Shown here piece by piece: positions 36,069 through 44,136 of a stretch of 64,000 nucleotides of DNA. Below the pieces are notes generated by a model that saw only the letters and a program-made list of their open reading frames with translations, was not told where the DNA came from and ran no database searches. The stretch is from JBMOUD01 sp049319665. GTDB lineage: Bacteria > Pseudomonadota > Gammaproteobacteria > Enterobacterales > Enterobacteriaceae. The translations under genes and the position numbers were made by a program. The stretch is taken from positions 186,001-250,000 of the forward strand of contig NZ_JBMOUD010000002.1 of assembly GCF_049319665.1 (NCBI RefSeq). The letters run 5' to 3'. Every line of letters starts with the position of its first letter. The stretch's first letter is position 1.

Positions 36069-36725
36069 TTATTTCTGTACGCGGAACAGAGCGAATCCAT
36101 CCCAGCCTTTGCTACCAACCGTTTGCAGTGCAGTACCGGTCAGGGTTTCGAATCCTTTCACTGCGCTGAGTGCCTGATGAATACCGTTAGCACTTACATC
36201 GCGTTGTGCTTCAACAATTGCGCCACCGCGTATCACATTATCCATGATGATCACGCTGCCGGTATGGCTAAGCTCGATAGCCCACTCCAGATAAAGCAGG
36301 CTGTTCTGTTTATCGGCATCGATGAAGATAAGATCAAATGGTGGCTGTGTCTGTAAGGTCGGCAGGGTTTGTGCTGCTGCACCGACGATAATGGTCGTTT
36401 TATCCAGTAAACCGGCGCGCTGCAGATTCTCGTGTGCAATCGCCGCATTGGTTGCCTCTTTCTCCAACGTAACCAATTTACCGTCCGTTGGCAGTGCTCG
36501 CGCCATGTACTGTGTGCTAAAGCCACCCAATGTTCCGATTTCCAGAATCCTGCGCGCGTCACTAATCTGCACCATCAGCATCAGAAACTGCCCCTGCAAA
36601 GGGGAAACGTCGTGAGCAGGTAAACCCTGCTTGGCATTGAGTGCTAAGGTTTGTGCCAGATTTTCGTCTGGCACAAGTAAGCTGTGTTCGAGGAATTCAT
36701 CGACTTCTTGCCATTGTTGTTGCAT
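36069..36725 (-). CDS. SAM-dependent O-methyltransferase (catechol/caffeoyl-CoA type)
   Basis: 218 residues from the ATG at 36725 (GGAGAGG just upstream; the longer frame would run into the DUF1127 gene). Methyltransferase motif I is ILEIGTLGGFSTQYMA, motif II region LVTLEKEATNAAIA, and FDLIFIDADKQN supplies the metal/SAM acidic residues; IIMDNVIRGG is the second metal-binding motif. This is the O-methyltransferase 3 family, which methylates catechol-like or hydroxycinnamoyl compounds with a divalent cation. The physiological substrate is unknown. Confidence 0.88.
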   Translation of the reverse strand: MQQQWQEVDEFLEHSLLVPDENLAQTLALNAKQGLPAHDVSPLQGQFLMLMVQISDARRILEIGTLGGFSTQYMARALPTDGKLVTLEKEATNAAIAHENLQRAGLLDKTTIIVGAAAQTLPTLQTQPPFDLIFIDADKQNSLLYLEWAIELSHTGSVIIMDNVIRGGAIVEAQRDVSANGIHQALSAVKGFETLTGTALQTVGSKGWDGFALFRVQK

Positions 36726-36783
36726 ACCGCCTCTCCCGTGAATGAACCTAGAAGCAGTATAGTGCGTGAGCCATGATTGCCGA

Positions 36784-37056
36784 TCATTTCGGCCAATGCG
36801 GCCAGACCTTGCGCTCATATTCCTCATGAATATCCTGGCGTGTTAAGCCAATGTCCTTTAGCTGAGTATCAGAAAGCCGTCTTAGCAAGCGACGAGTGGT
36901 ACGCAGCTCATTCCATGCGCCGATCCAGAGTATGATTTTGCTTCTCCAGCTCATGGGTACCGGCTTTATGGTGGCCGTTTGATTTACCGGTGAGAAACCA
37001 CTGCTGACAACCTTTTCATCTGCACAAAATTGACGTTCTTTGATGGTGTTTTTCAT
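36784..37056 (-). CDS. Small DUF1127 (YjiS-like) protein
   Basis: 90 residues from the ATG at 37056 (AGGAG six bases upstream). The C-terminal 45 residues are the DUF1127 domain: WNELRTTRRLLRRLSDTQL followed by KDIGLTRQDIHEE. Some DUF1127 proteins are small arginine-rich regulators reported to bind RNA or affect phosphate and carbon metabolism; no function is assigned here. It is divergent from a MocR-type regulator, a common arrangement. The 58 bases to the methyltransferase start leave room for read-through. Confidence 0.82.
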   Translation of the reverse strand: MKNTIKERQFCADEKVVSSGFSPVNQTATIKPVPMSWRSKIILWIGAWNELRTTRRLLRRLSDTQLKDIGLTRQDIHEEYERKVWPHWPK

Positions 37057-37141
37057 CTTGCTTGCTCCTGTTTCCCCTGTAGCAACAGAATGCAATGAGA
37101 CAGAAAAACATTACAGATTCAGAAATTGAGTATTTTAAGCA

Positions 37142-37192
37142 TACAGATCTAGTGTAAATGACAGTTACTGCGCTAAATTGAAAGGATCTGTA
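37142..37192. promoter_or_regulatory. Candidate MocR operator
   Basis: TACAGATC (37142-37149) and GATCTGTA (37185-37192) form an 8-bp inverted repeat 35 bases apart in the divergent gap; TACAGATT occurs again just upstream (37112). MocR regulators typically bind separated repeats. Confidence 0.45.
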
Positions 37193-37224
37193 CTGGTTTG
37201 AAATTTGAATGGTGGAGAATACGC

Positions 37225-38643
37225 ATGAATCGATATGAAAATCTGGCTCAAGTATTGAGTGAACGCATCGAGCAGGGGCTCTATCCGGCGGGAGACCGCC
37301 TGCCCTCTGTGCGTATTCTCAGCAGTGAACACGGCGTGAGTATCAGCACCGTACAGCAGGCGTATCGCGTGTTGGAAGAAAAACAGTTGGTCGAAGCACG
37401 CCCCAAATCCGGCTATTTCGTTACCTCGACTCGCCTACAGGCGGCACTTCCTTCGGGTTGTCGTTCGGCACAACGCCCGGTCGATATCACTCAGTGGGAT
37501 CAGGTTTTAGATCTGCTTACCGCCCCAGAATTACCGGGTTTTGTGCAATTAGGGCGCGGTTCTCCTGATATTACGGCCCCCACTCTCAAGCCGCTCAATC
37601 GGGCGATGGTACGCGCCAGTCAGCATCAGAACTTATTGGCGCTGAAATATGACAGCATTTATGGTTCGTTGGAATTACGTGAACAGATAGCACGGTTGAT
37701 GATCGATAGCGGCAGCCATATGGATGCCAATAATATTATGATTACCACCGGTTGCCACGAAGCCTTGGCGATTGCCATCCGTTCGGTGTGCGAGGTTGGC
37801 GATATTGTGGCGGTCGACTCCCCGAGTTTTCATGGCGCGATGCAAACCCTCAAAGGTTATGGCATGAAAGCGCTGGAAATTCCGACCGATCCCATCACCG
37901 GCATTAGCATTGAAGCACTGGAGTTAGCGCTCGAACAGTGGCCAATCAAAGCCATTCAATTGACGCCAAACTGCAATAACCCTCTCGGTTACAACATGCC
38001 AGATGAGCGCAAAAAAGCGTTGCTACGTCTGGCTCAGCGCTATGATATTGCCATTATTGAAGACGATGTGTATGGCGACCTGGCTTATCAGTACCCGCGC
38101 CCGGCAACGATCACCTCATTCGATGAAGATAGCCGCGTTTTACTGTGCAGCTCTTTCTCTAAAACGTTAGCGCCGGGCCTGCGGGTGGGCTGGATTGCGC
38201 CGGGGCGCTACCACAATCGTGCGTTGCATATGAAATACATCAGTACCGGGGCCACGTCCACACTGCCGCAAATCGCGCTGACCGATTTTATTAAACAGGG
38301 GCATTACCTTCAGCACTTGCGGCGTATGCGTAACCAATACCAGCGTCATCTGTGTACGGTAACCTCTTGGGTGAATAAGTATTTACCTTGTGGTGTAGGG
38401 GTTAGCCGCCCGCAAGGCGGATTTTTATTGTGGATTGAGCTTGATGAACGCATAGATACCCAGCGCCTTAATCGTCTGTTGGAAGAGCATAAAATCCATA
38501 TTGCGGTTGGCTCGATATTCTCGGCGGCAGGCAAATATCGCAACTGCTTACGTATCAATTTTGCTCACCCACTCAATGATATTTATGAGCAGGCGATTAA
38601 ACAGATTGGGCTGACGGTACAGCAGTTGATGGCCGAAGAATAA
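37225..38643 (+). CDS. MocR-family (GntR-aminotransferase fusion) regulator
   Basis: 472 residues. Residues 1-70 are a GntR winged helix-turn-helix (LAQVLSERIEQGLYPAGDRL, SISTVQQAYRVLEE). The rest is a fold-type I aminotransferase-like domain: LTPNCNNPLGYNMP, IIEDDVYGDL and SSFSKTLAPGLRVGW, in which Lys313 would bind pyridoxal phosphate. Start ATG at 37225 has GGAG seven bases upstream; the frame reaches 37198. It resembles E. coli YdcR in layout. Such proteins use PLP as effector and normally control the divergent gene, here the DUF1127 gene. Confidence 0.9.
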   Translation: MNRYENLAQVLSERIEQGLYPAGDRLPSVRILSSEHGVSISTVQQAYRVLEEKQLVEARPKSGYFVTSTRLQAALPSGCRSAQRPVDITQWDQVLDLLTAPELPGFVQLGRGSPDITAPTLKPLNRAMVRASQHQNLLALKYDSIYGSLELREQIARLMIDSGSHMDANNIMITTGCHEALAIAIRSVCEVGDIVAVDSPSFHGAMQTLKGYGMKALEIPTDPITGISIEALELALEQWPIKAIQLTPNCNNPLGYNMPDERKKALLRLAQRYDIAIIEDDVYGDLAYQYPRPATITSFDEDSRVLLCSSFSKTLAPGLRVGWIAPGRYHNRALHMKYISTGATSTLPQIALTDFIKQGHYLQHLRRMRNQYQRHLCTVTSWVNKYLPCGVGVSRPQGGFLLWIELDERIDTQRLNRLLEEHKIHIAVGSIFSAAGKYRNCLRINFAHPLNDIYEQAIKQIGLTVQQLMAEE

Positions 38644-38741
38644 GATGTTTTATGGATAGATTAGCCGGTGAGGTTAACGCTGAAATAATCCTGGCCTTGG
38701 GCCTGAGAAGAGGCGGACATGCCTATAGCCCGTTTTCCCCC

Positions 38742-38816
38742 TGTCATACTTTTGTCATAACTAACTCATGTTGATGTCAGTTATGCACCGGTAAACTTAG
38801 TGCCTGTGGTTATACT
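38742..38816 (+). promoter_or_regulatory. Phased TGTCATA repeats and -10 element before the two-component system
   Basis: TGTCATA occurs at 38742 and 38753 (11 bases apart); weaker copies fall at 38764 (ACTCATG) and 38775 (TGTCAGT), keeping the 11-base phase. A -10-like TATACT lies at 38811-38816 without a good -35. Helically phased direct repeats are typical of OmpR-family binding, so autoregulation by the response regulator is likely. Confidence 0.55.
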
Positions 38817-38879
38817 GTAGACATTACAGTTAATAGCCATTGTGTGTAGCAGTCGCATCCTGACTTTGTGGAGATAATG

Positions 38880-39560
38880 ATGAAAATTTTGGTCATTGAT
38901 GATGAACCCAAAGCTCGGGAGTATATGCGAAGTGGTTTGACCGAATCAGGATACGTTGTTGATGTGGCGGAAAACGGTCGCGATGGCTTGTTTATGGCGC
39001 AAGAGTATCATTATGACCTGATCTTATTGGACGTAATGATGCCTGAGCTTGATGGCTGGTCAGTCATGAAAACACTCGATAAACAGATTAATGCCCCGGT
39101 TATTTTTCTCACCGCCAAAGGTACGGTCGAAGACCGTATTAAAGGGTTAGAGCTGGGAGCGGATGATTATCTGGTTAAACCGTTTTCCTTTGCCGAATTG
39201 TTGGCACGTATTCGTACTGCGCTACGCCGGGGAAGTCATGCTAAACGCGACGAGCTGCTTGTCGTCGCTGATTTACAATTGGATATGGCAAAACGTCGTG
39301 TTGAACGTGCTGGTATCCGTATTGATCTTACGAATAAAGAGTTCAATTTATTGCAGTTGTTCATGCTCAATATCGGTCAGGTATTGAGCCGCACGCTAAT
39401 CGCATCACGCGTGTGGGATATGAATTTTGATAGTGACACCAACGTAGTCGATGTTGCAGTACGTCGTTTGCGCCAGAAGGTTGATGAGCCTTTTGGCGCA
39501 CCGATTATTCATACGGTACACGGCGTGGGTTACCGTTGTGAAGCTGAGGACGGGCAATGA
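38880..39560 (+). CDS. OmpR-family response regulator (heavy-metal/CusR type)
   Basis: 226 residues from the ATG at 38880 (GGAG six bases upstream; a GTG at 38868 is less good). Receiver domain with Asp7/Asp8, phosphoacceptor Asp51 (LILLDVMMPELDGW), and Lys100 (YLVKPF); the C-terminal winged helix ends in DVAVRRLRQKVD and IHTVHGVGYRCE. Sequence type is that of CusR/CopR/IrlR metal-response regulators. The stop overlaps the kinase start as ATGA. Target genes such as a copper/silver efflux system are not in the window. Confidence 0.9.
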   Translation: MKILVIDDEPKAREYMRSGLTESGYVVDVAENGRDGLFMAQEYHYDLILLDVMMPELDGWSVMKTLDKQINAPVIFLTAKGTVEDRIKGLELGADDYLVKPFSFAELLARIRTALRRGSHAKRDELLVVADLQLDMAKRRVERAGIRIDLTNKEFNLLQLFMLNIGQVLSRTLIASRVWDMNFDSDTNVVDVAVRRLRQKVDEPFGAPIIHTVHGVGYRCEAEDGQ

Positions 39561-40951
39561 AATCCTTGTCACTGACCGCACGTCTCTCACTGTTGGTTTC
39601 TGCCACCGTGCTGCTGATTATGGTTATTGTTGGCATGGCACTGTATCAGTCGTTGGCAAAACAAATCAGCGTGCGCGATGATGGCGAACTCGTCACCCGC
39701 ATGGACCAAATTCGTACCTTGCTGCTTAATGAAGATGCGTTGCAACTGATCCACGATAAACCCCGTTTGTTTGGCAATATGCTCGGTAATACCGAGTCAC
39801 TGCTGGTGCTAAAATTCCCCGGTCAACCGCCGCTGATTGAGGTCAATCCTGGTAATACCGCTATCCCTAATATAGCCCCCGTCCCTGCAGATAAACCCTT
39901 AACACTGGCTAGCGTTCATCATCAGCAAAGTCTTGATGGTATTCCGTTTATTTCTGCCTCGGCATTAGCCAAGACCCACGATGGCCCCGGTCAGTTAGAG
40001 ATTATCACCGGACGTTTGATGACCTCCCGAACGGCAACCTTGAACAGTTATCGCCAACAAATCTTGTTGTGGATTAGTCTGGCGACAATAACCGCTGCGC
40101 TAGTTGTCTGGTTGCTAACGCGTCGTGGTCTGCAACCGTTACATCGTTTGGTAAAAGAAACCAGCACGATAGATGTGCGTCATCTGTCGCGCCGCATCAC
40201 GCTCGATAACGCCCCGCGTGAGCTGTGGCCGCTGGTGGACGCTTTTAATCAAATGTTGGACAGGCTAGAAACCAGCTTTGGGCAGCTCAGTCAGGTCTCG
40301 GCAGATATGGCGCATGATTTGCGTACACCAATTAGTAACTTGCTGGGGCAAACCGAAGTCGCGTTAACTCAACATCGGAGTAATGACTATTATTTGTCGC
40401 TACTTGGCTCCAATTTTGAGGAGTTACTCCGTTTATCGAAGATGATCGACAATATGTTGTTCTTGGCGCGGGCGGAAGATGCCAGCCAGGCGATTCATCG
40501 TGATACTTTACAGTTGGCACAAGTTTTACAGCCATTGGCCGATTATTTCGAGGGGCCGGCAGAAGAGCGTCAATTGACATTACAATTGCCTCAGCAGGGC
40601 AGCGTGTGGGCTGATGCCGATCTGTTGCGTCGCGCAATGGCGAATCTATTGGCCAATGCGATTCGCTATGCTGATAGCGGTAGTACGGTGGTGATCAGTG
40701 CCGATTCGCAAGATGACGAGATGATTCTTTCGGTGGAGAACCAAGGTGTGCCAATTGATGCACAGCAACAAGCACGTATTTTTGACCGTTTCTACCGCGC
40801 TGATACTTCAAGACAAAATTCGTCCAGCGGCAGCGGTCTTGGCCTCTCCATCGTACGTAGTATTATGCGATTACATCAAGGGCAATGCCGGGTTGAAAGC
40901 CAAGGTAATCGGACGTGTTTTTCACTGCATTTTCCACGTCACGAGCGTTGA
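39557..40951 (+). CDS. Heavy-metal-type sensor histidine kinase (CusS-like)
   Basis: 464 residues. Two membrane helices (about 10-30 and 172-192) bracket a periplasmic sensor of about 140 residues, followed by HAMP, the H-box MAHDLRTPISNLLGQ with His253, and the ATPase (NLLANAIRYAD, then SGSGLGLSIVRSI). The layout is that of the heavy-metal sensor kinase family. The periplasmic part is His/Pro-rich (ASVHHQQ), compatible with metal binding, but CusS-type ligand motifs cannot be confirmed by eye. Translationally coupled to the regulator. Confidence 0.9.
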   Translation: MKSLSLTARLSLLVSATVLLIMVIVGMALYQSLAKQISVRDDGELVTRMDQIRTLLLNEDALQLIHDKPRLFGNMLGNTESLLVLKFPGQPPLIEVNPGNTAIPNIAPVPADKPLTLASVHHQQSLDGIPFISASALAKTHDGPGQLEIITGRLMTSRTATLNSYRQQILLWISLATITAALVVWLLTRRGLQPLHRLVKETSTIDVRHLSRRITLDNAPRELWPLVDAFNQMLDRLETSFGQLSQVSADMAHDLRTPISNLLGQTEVALTQHRSNDYYLSLLGSNFEELLRLSKMIDNMLFLARAEDASQAIHRDTLQLAQVLQPLADYFEGPAEERQLTLQLPQQGSVWADADLLRRAMANLLANAIRYADSGSTVVISADSQDDEMILSVENQGVPIDAQQQARIFDRFYRADTSRQNSSSGSGLGLSIVRSIMRLHQGQCRVESQGNRTCFSLHFPRHER

Positions 40952-40992
40952 TTCGCATACCCTCGATTTATTTTTTTTGTTCACTTGACATG

Positions 40993-41006
40993 TGTGTATC
41001 TACACA
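40993..41006. promoter_or_regulatory. MarR operator 1
   Basis: TGTGTATCTACACA, an inverted repeat with a 2-base centre, just upstream of the MarR ATG. The GTGTATnTACAC core recurs upstream of the SDR gene at 41482. Confidence 0.65.
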
Positions 41007-41020
41007 TCATTATTCTTGTC

Positions 41021-41443
41021 ATGAACAGCACCGAACTTCTTACATTATGCAGTTGTTTCTCTTCGCGGATGATCTCCAGGGCGGTGACGCCTCTGTACGA
41101 GCGTCATCTGGCAAACGAGGGGATTACTATTGTCCAATTCTCACTGTTGGTCATGCTGGCTAATGAGTCAGGTGCAACGATGAGTGAAATGTCAGATACC
41201 CTGACAATGGAACGGACCACGCTGCTCAGAACAATAAAGCCGCTGTTAAACGAGGGTTTGGTGACGATAGATACCAGCCCGAAGCAACATATCTACGCTA
41301 TTTCGCCCAGTGGTCGAGAAACACTGGCTCGTGCGATGCCGTTATGGCAACAGGCGCAAGCAAGCTTTATTGAACTGCTCGGTGAAGATGACGTGAATCA
41401 TTTGCAGAGAATCGCCAGAAAGCTCAGAACATTGCCGTTATAA
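41021..41443 (+). CDS. MarR-family regulator
   Basis: 140 residues from the ATG at 41021; a TTG further upstream would translate the operator and is unlikely. The winged helix is at about 30-95 (VQFSLLVMLANESGATMSEMSDTL, then MERTTLLRTIKPLLNEGLV). Cysteines at the N-terminus (LCSCFSS) could sense oxidants, as in OhrR-like members; this is a guess. It precedes an SDR gene by 79 bases on the same strand, and both carry the same operator core, so it probably represses itself and the SDR gene. The ATG lacks a clear Shine-Dalgarno sequence. Confidence 0.82.
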   Translation: MNSTELLTLCSCFSSRMISRAVTPLYERHLANEGITIVQFSLLVMLANESGATMSEMSDTLTMERTTLLRTIKPLLNEGLVTIDTSPKQHIYAISPSGRETLARAMPLWQQAQASFIELLGEDDVNHLQRIARKLRTLPL

Positions 41444-41466
41444 ACTCACCCGCCGCGGCGGGAGTT
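41443..41466 (+). terminator. GC-rich hairpin between MarR and SDR genes
   Basis: AACTC-CCCGCC and GGCGGGAGTT pair (one bulged A) directly after the MarR stop. It lacks a U-tract, so it may attenuate rather than end transcription. Confidence 0.45.
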
Positions 41467-41481
41467 AAAAAACGACAATGT

Positions 41482-41493
41482 GTGTATATACAC
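41482..41493. promoter_or_regulatory. MarR operator 2
   Basis: GTGTATATACAC, a perfect 12-bp palindrome 30 bases before the SDR start, same core as operator 1. Confidence 0.65.
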
Positions 41494-41522
41494 TTATTAA
41501 ATATCCTACAGAGAGAAAAATC

Positions 41523-42314
41523 ATGACAACACTTGGGACTGCGGTAATTACCGGGGCTTCATCGGGTATCGGCGCTATTTATGCCGATCGCTTGGCAAAA
41601 CGTGGTTACGACTTACTGCTGGTTGCCCGCAGCCAGGACAAAATGGACATCATCGCCAACAAAATTCGTCAAGAGACGGGGCGTCAGGTAACGACAATAC
41701 GCGCTGATTTGACCAATAGCGCAGACCTGGCGCAGCTGACTGATACCATCAAGCAAGACGGCAATATTACCCTGCTGGTTAACAATGCTGGTTTTGGTAA
41801 AGCCCAGCCGTTATTAGAATCTGACATCGCACAAATGCGCGAAATGGTGACATTAAACATCAGCTCCCTGATGGAGCTAAGTTATGCTGCAGCACCACAA
41901 ATGGCTGCTCGCGGGCAGGGCGCTATCATTAATATTTCCTCTGTTGTGGCGATTTCACCTGAATTACTCAACGGTGTGTACGGCGGTAGCAAAGCATTCG
42001 TACTGGCATTTTCCCAGTCTCTGCATCATGAATTAGCGGATAAAGGTGTTCGTGTTCAGGTGGTATTGCCTGGCGCAACGGCGACAGATTTCTGGAATGT
42101 CGCGGGGGTTCCGGCTGGGCATTTGCCGCAAGAGATTATCATGTCAGCCGAAGATATGGTGGATGCGTCGCTGTCTGGTTTCGACCAGGGCGAGCTAGTG
42201 ACTATTCCTGCGTTGCCGGATATCAAGGACTGGCAGGCGATGGAAAATGCCCGCCAAGCGTTGAAGCCTAATCTTTCTCACAATAAGTCAGCCGCACGTT
42301 ATAACCTGAAGTAA
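41523..42314 (+). CDS. Short-chain dehydrogenase/reductase under MarR control
   Basis: 263 residues from the ATG at 41523 (GAGAG upstream; the frame opens at 41478 but that runs over the operator). Cofactor loop TGASSGIG, then VARSQDKM where the Arg after the second strand favours NADP(H). NNAG, the Ser of ISSVV and YGGSK complete the catalytic set. It is of the DltE/YdfG-like branch of SDRs. Paired with the MarR gene; the substrate is unknown. A perfect hairpin follows. Confidence 0.85.
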   Translation: MTTLGTAVITGASSGIGAIYADRLAKRGYDLLLVARSQDKMDIIANKIRQETGRQVTTIRADLTNSADLAQLTDTIKQDGNITLLVNNAGFGKAQPLLESDIAQMREMVTLNISSLMELSYAAAPQMAARGQGAIINISSVVAISPELLNGVYGGSKAFVLAFSQSLHHELADKGVRVQVVLPGATATDFWNVAGVPAGHLPQEIIMSAEDMVDASLSGFDQGELVTIPALPDIKDWQAMENARQALKPNLSHNKSAARYNLK

Positions 42315-42320
42315 CACAGT

Positions 42321-42503
42321 AATCGCGGGGTATTTACCCCGCGATTGAGTTTGATGACAAAGTTGTCTGGTATACCGAGATACACGGGCTTAGTAATCCT
42401 AGGGGCGCTCCGGCGAGCAAGCTCGCTACGACCCCAACGGTTTACTTTCCCTAATAACGGACTTTGTCAGCAGTCTGAACCGCGGGGTATTTACCCCGCG
42501 ATT
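42321..42503. repeat. Duplicated terminator hairpin flanking a REP-like inverted-repeat element
   Basis: The same 23-bp hairpin (core CGCGGGGTATTTACCCCGCG) occurs at 42324-42346 and 42481-42503, 157 bases apart. Between them lies a unit bounded by TGACAAAGT (42355-42363) and its inverse ACTTTGTCA (42461-42469), with an inner palindrome GGCGAGC-aa-GCTCGCT (about 42412-42427) that resembles bacterial REP hairpins. It looks like a short mobile repeat inserted with duplication of the SDR terminator. Confidence 0.6.
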
Positions 42504-42514
42504 AGCATTAGCTA

Positions 42515-42919
42515 TCAATCTGATGGCGAAGAATCTGCATGTTTGTCTGAGATATCCTCACGCAATGCCGCCCAGGTTAATAATGCATCTAGCGCAGGAC
42601 ACAGCGCCTGTCCCCACTCAGTAAGACAGTATTCAACCTTAGGGGGAACTTGATGGTGCACAATCCTTTGGACGATGCCATCTTGCTCTAATTGCCGTAA
42701 TTGCTGGATCAGCATTTTTTGCGATATGGCAGGAATAGCGCGTTCAAGATCTGAAAAGCGTAAAATTTGGCCGCCAAAGAGGTGGAACAAAATCACCAAC
42801 TTCCAGCGTCCCTCTAGCAGTTTTATAATTTTTTCGACGCCAGCCGCAGCAGTTTCTCTTGTGTAATCATGATGCTTACTTTTTGGTAAGTACCCTACTT
42901 TTTTGTCTGTACTTGTCAT
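42515..42919 (-). CDS. HxlR-family regulator
   Basis: 134 residues. The winged-helix HxlR domain runs from about residue 28 (VEKIIKLLEGRWKLVILFHL) through LRFSDLERAIPAISQKMLIQQL to VEYCLTEWGQAL. Such proteins often respond to aldehydes or quinones. The ATG at 42919 has no good Shine-Dalgarno sequence, and the first 27 codons overlap an operator-like dyad (42875-42890). No other common start codon lies in frame between there and the domain. Divergent from the NTF2-like/SDR pair at 42974, its probable target. Confidence 0.82.
   Translation of the reverse strand: MTSTDKKVGYLPKSKHHDYTRETAAAGVEKIIKLLEGRWKLVILFHLFGGQILRFSDLERAIPAISQKMLIQQLRQLEQDGIVQRIVHHQVPPKVEYCLTEWGQALCPALDALLTWAALREDISDKHADSSPSD
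42875..42890. promoter_or_regulatory. HxlR-type operator candidate inside the regulator's 5' codons
   Basis: CTTAC (42875-42879) and GTAAG (42886-42890) with a 6-base spacer, in an AT-rich setting. HxlR-family regulators commonly bind such dyads. It lies 84-99 bases before the divergent start at 42974. Confidence 0.45.
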
Positions 42920-42973
42920 TTTTTCGTGTGAAGGAGATGATTTGTTGAGACAAAGTTAATCAGGAGAGCTGCC

Positions 42974-43300
42974 ATGTCAATTATTTTACCCTCGGCTATT
43001 GCGGGCTATTTTGCCGCAGACAAACAAGATGCTGCCACTGTAGCTCAGTATTTTACTGAGAATGCGCTGGTAGTGGATGAGCAAAAAACACATAGAGGCA
43101 GAGCCGCTATTTATCAGTGGAAAGCGGAGACCAGCAGTAAATATAGCTATATCAGCGAGCCGATCTCTATCGCGCACAACGGGGAGATTATTACCGTTAT
43201 CAGCCGTCTGACCGGCAACTTCCCCGGCAGTCCTATTGATCTCAGTTACGCATTTATCCTTGAAAATAATACGATCGCGCGTTTGGAGATAGGCGTATGA
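42974..43300 (+). CDS. NTF2-like/SnoaL-type small protein
   Basis: 108 residues, cytoplasmic, with the NTF2-like pattern: helices (AIAGYFAADKQDAATVAQYFTE), the strand NALVVDEQKTHRGRAAI with the usual G-x-x-x-I turn, and long C-terminal strands ending IARLEIGV. Such proteins can be isomerases, dehydratases or ligand carriers. AGGAG lies six bases before the ATG. Its stop overlaps the SDR start as ATGA, so the two are coupled and probably work together on one substrate. Confidence 0.8.
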   Translation: MSIILPSAIAGYFAADKQDAATVAQYFTENALVVDEQKTHRGRAAIYQWKAETSSKYSYISEPISIAHNGEIITVISRLTGNFPGSPIDLSYAFILENNTIARLEIGV

Positions 43301-44079
43301 ATTTCGATCTTGGTTTAAAAGGGGTACGCACTTTAGTCACCGGCGGGACGAAAGGCGTCGGCGCTGCCGTGGTTAAAACGCTGGTCGAACTTGGCGCTCG
43401 GGTAATAACGACAGCACGCACGATACCTGATAATACCTTGGAAGGCGTTCATTATCTTGCCGCAGATATTAGTACGGCTGAGGGCTGTGTAAAGGTGGCA
43501 ACACAAGTGTGTGAGCGGCTCGGTGGGGTAGATATTTTGATTAACGTGGTCGGCGGCTCTTCTACACCTGGCGGTGGTTTCGCTGTTCTGAATGATGAGC
43601 TGTGGCTGGAGGAACTTAATCTGAATCTGATGTCAGCCGTTCGTCTTGATCGCGCGTTATTACCGAAGATGATCGAGCAAGGCACCGGTGTGATTGTTCA
43701 TGTCACCTCTATTCAACATCAACTCCCGCTACCCGAATCCACGACGGCGTATGCTGCTGCCAAGGCTGCATTGTCGACATACAGTAAAAGCTTATCGAAG
43801 GAAGTCACGCCTAAGGGCATACGAGTCGTACGAGTTTCGCCTGGCTGGGTAGAAACGGAAGCTGCGGTTGCTTTGGCGCAACGATTAGCAGAACAGGCTT
43901 CAACGGATTATGAAGGTGGAAAGCAGATCATCATGGATGCATTAGGCGGTATTCCTCTTGGTCGACCGGCGAAACCAAAGGAAGTTGCTGACCTCATTGC
44001 TTTTGTTGTGTCACCGCGGGCGGCAGCGATAACCGGGACCGAATTTGTCATTGACGGTGGAACGGTACCAACGGCGTAA
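43297..44079 (+). CDS. Short-chain dehydrogenase/reductase coupled to an NTF2-like protein
   Basis: 260 residues. Cofactor loop TGGTKGVGAA (about 16-25), TTARTIPD with Arg after strand 2 (NADP preference), the Ser of HVTSIQ, YAAAK, and SPGWVETEA. The C-terminal GTEFVIDGGTVPT is the standard SDR ending. Start overlaps the preceding stop by four bases. Controlled, by position, by the divergent HxlR regulator. Substrate unknown; HxlR-linked SDRs are often linked to electrophile stress. Confidence 0.87.
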   Translation: MNFDLGLKGVRTLVTGGTKGVGAAVVKTLVELGARVITTARTIPDNTLEGVHYLAADISTAEGCVKVATQVCERLGGVDILINVVGGSSTPGGGFAVLNDELWLEELNLNLMSAVRLDRALLPKMIEQGTGVIVHVTSIQHQLPLPESTTAYAAAKAALSTYSKSLSKEVTPKGIRVVRVSPGWVETEAAVALAQRLAEQASTDYEGGKQIIMDALGGIPLGRPAKPKEVADLIAFVVSPRAAAITGTEFVIDGGTVPTA

Positions 44080-44136
44080 CCTCAATCTGCAAGTACTGAT
44101 ATACCTGGTATTAAGGCAAAAATAACAGGTATTAAT

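Noticed and set aside
38880..40951. Naming the two-component system cusRS
   Set aside because: No cusCFBA or copper genes are nearby and the sensor ligands cannot be verified, so only the family is given.
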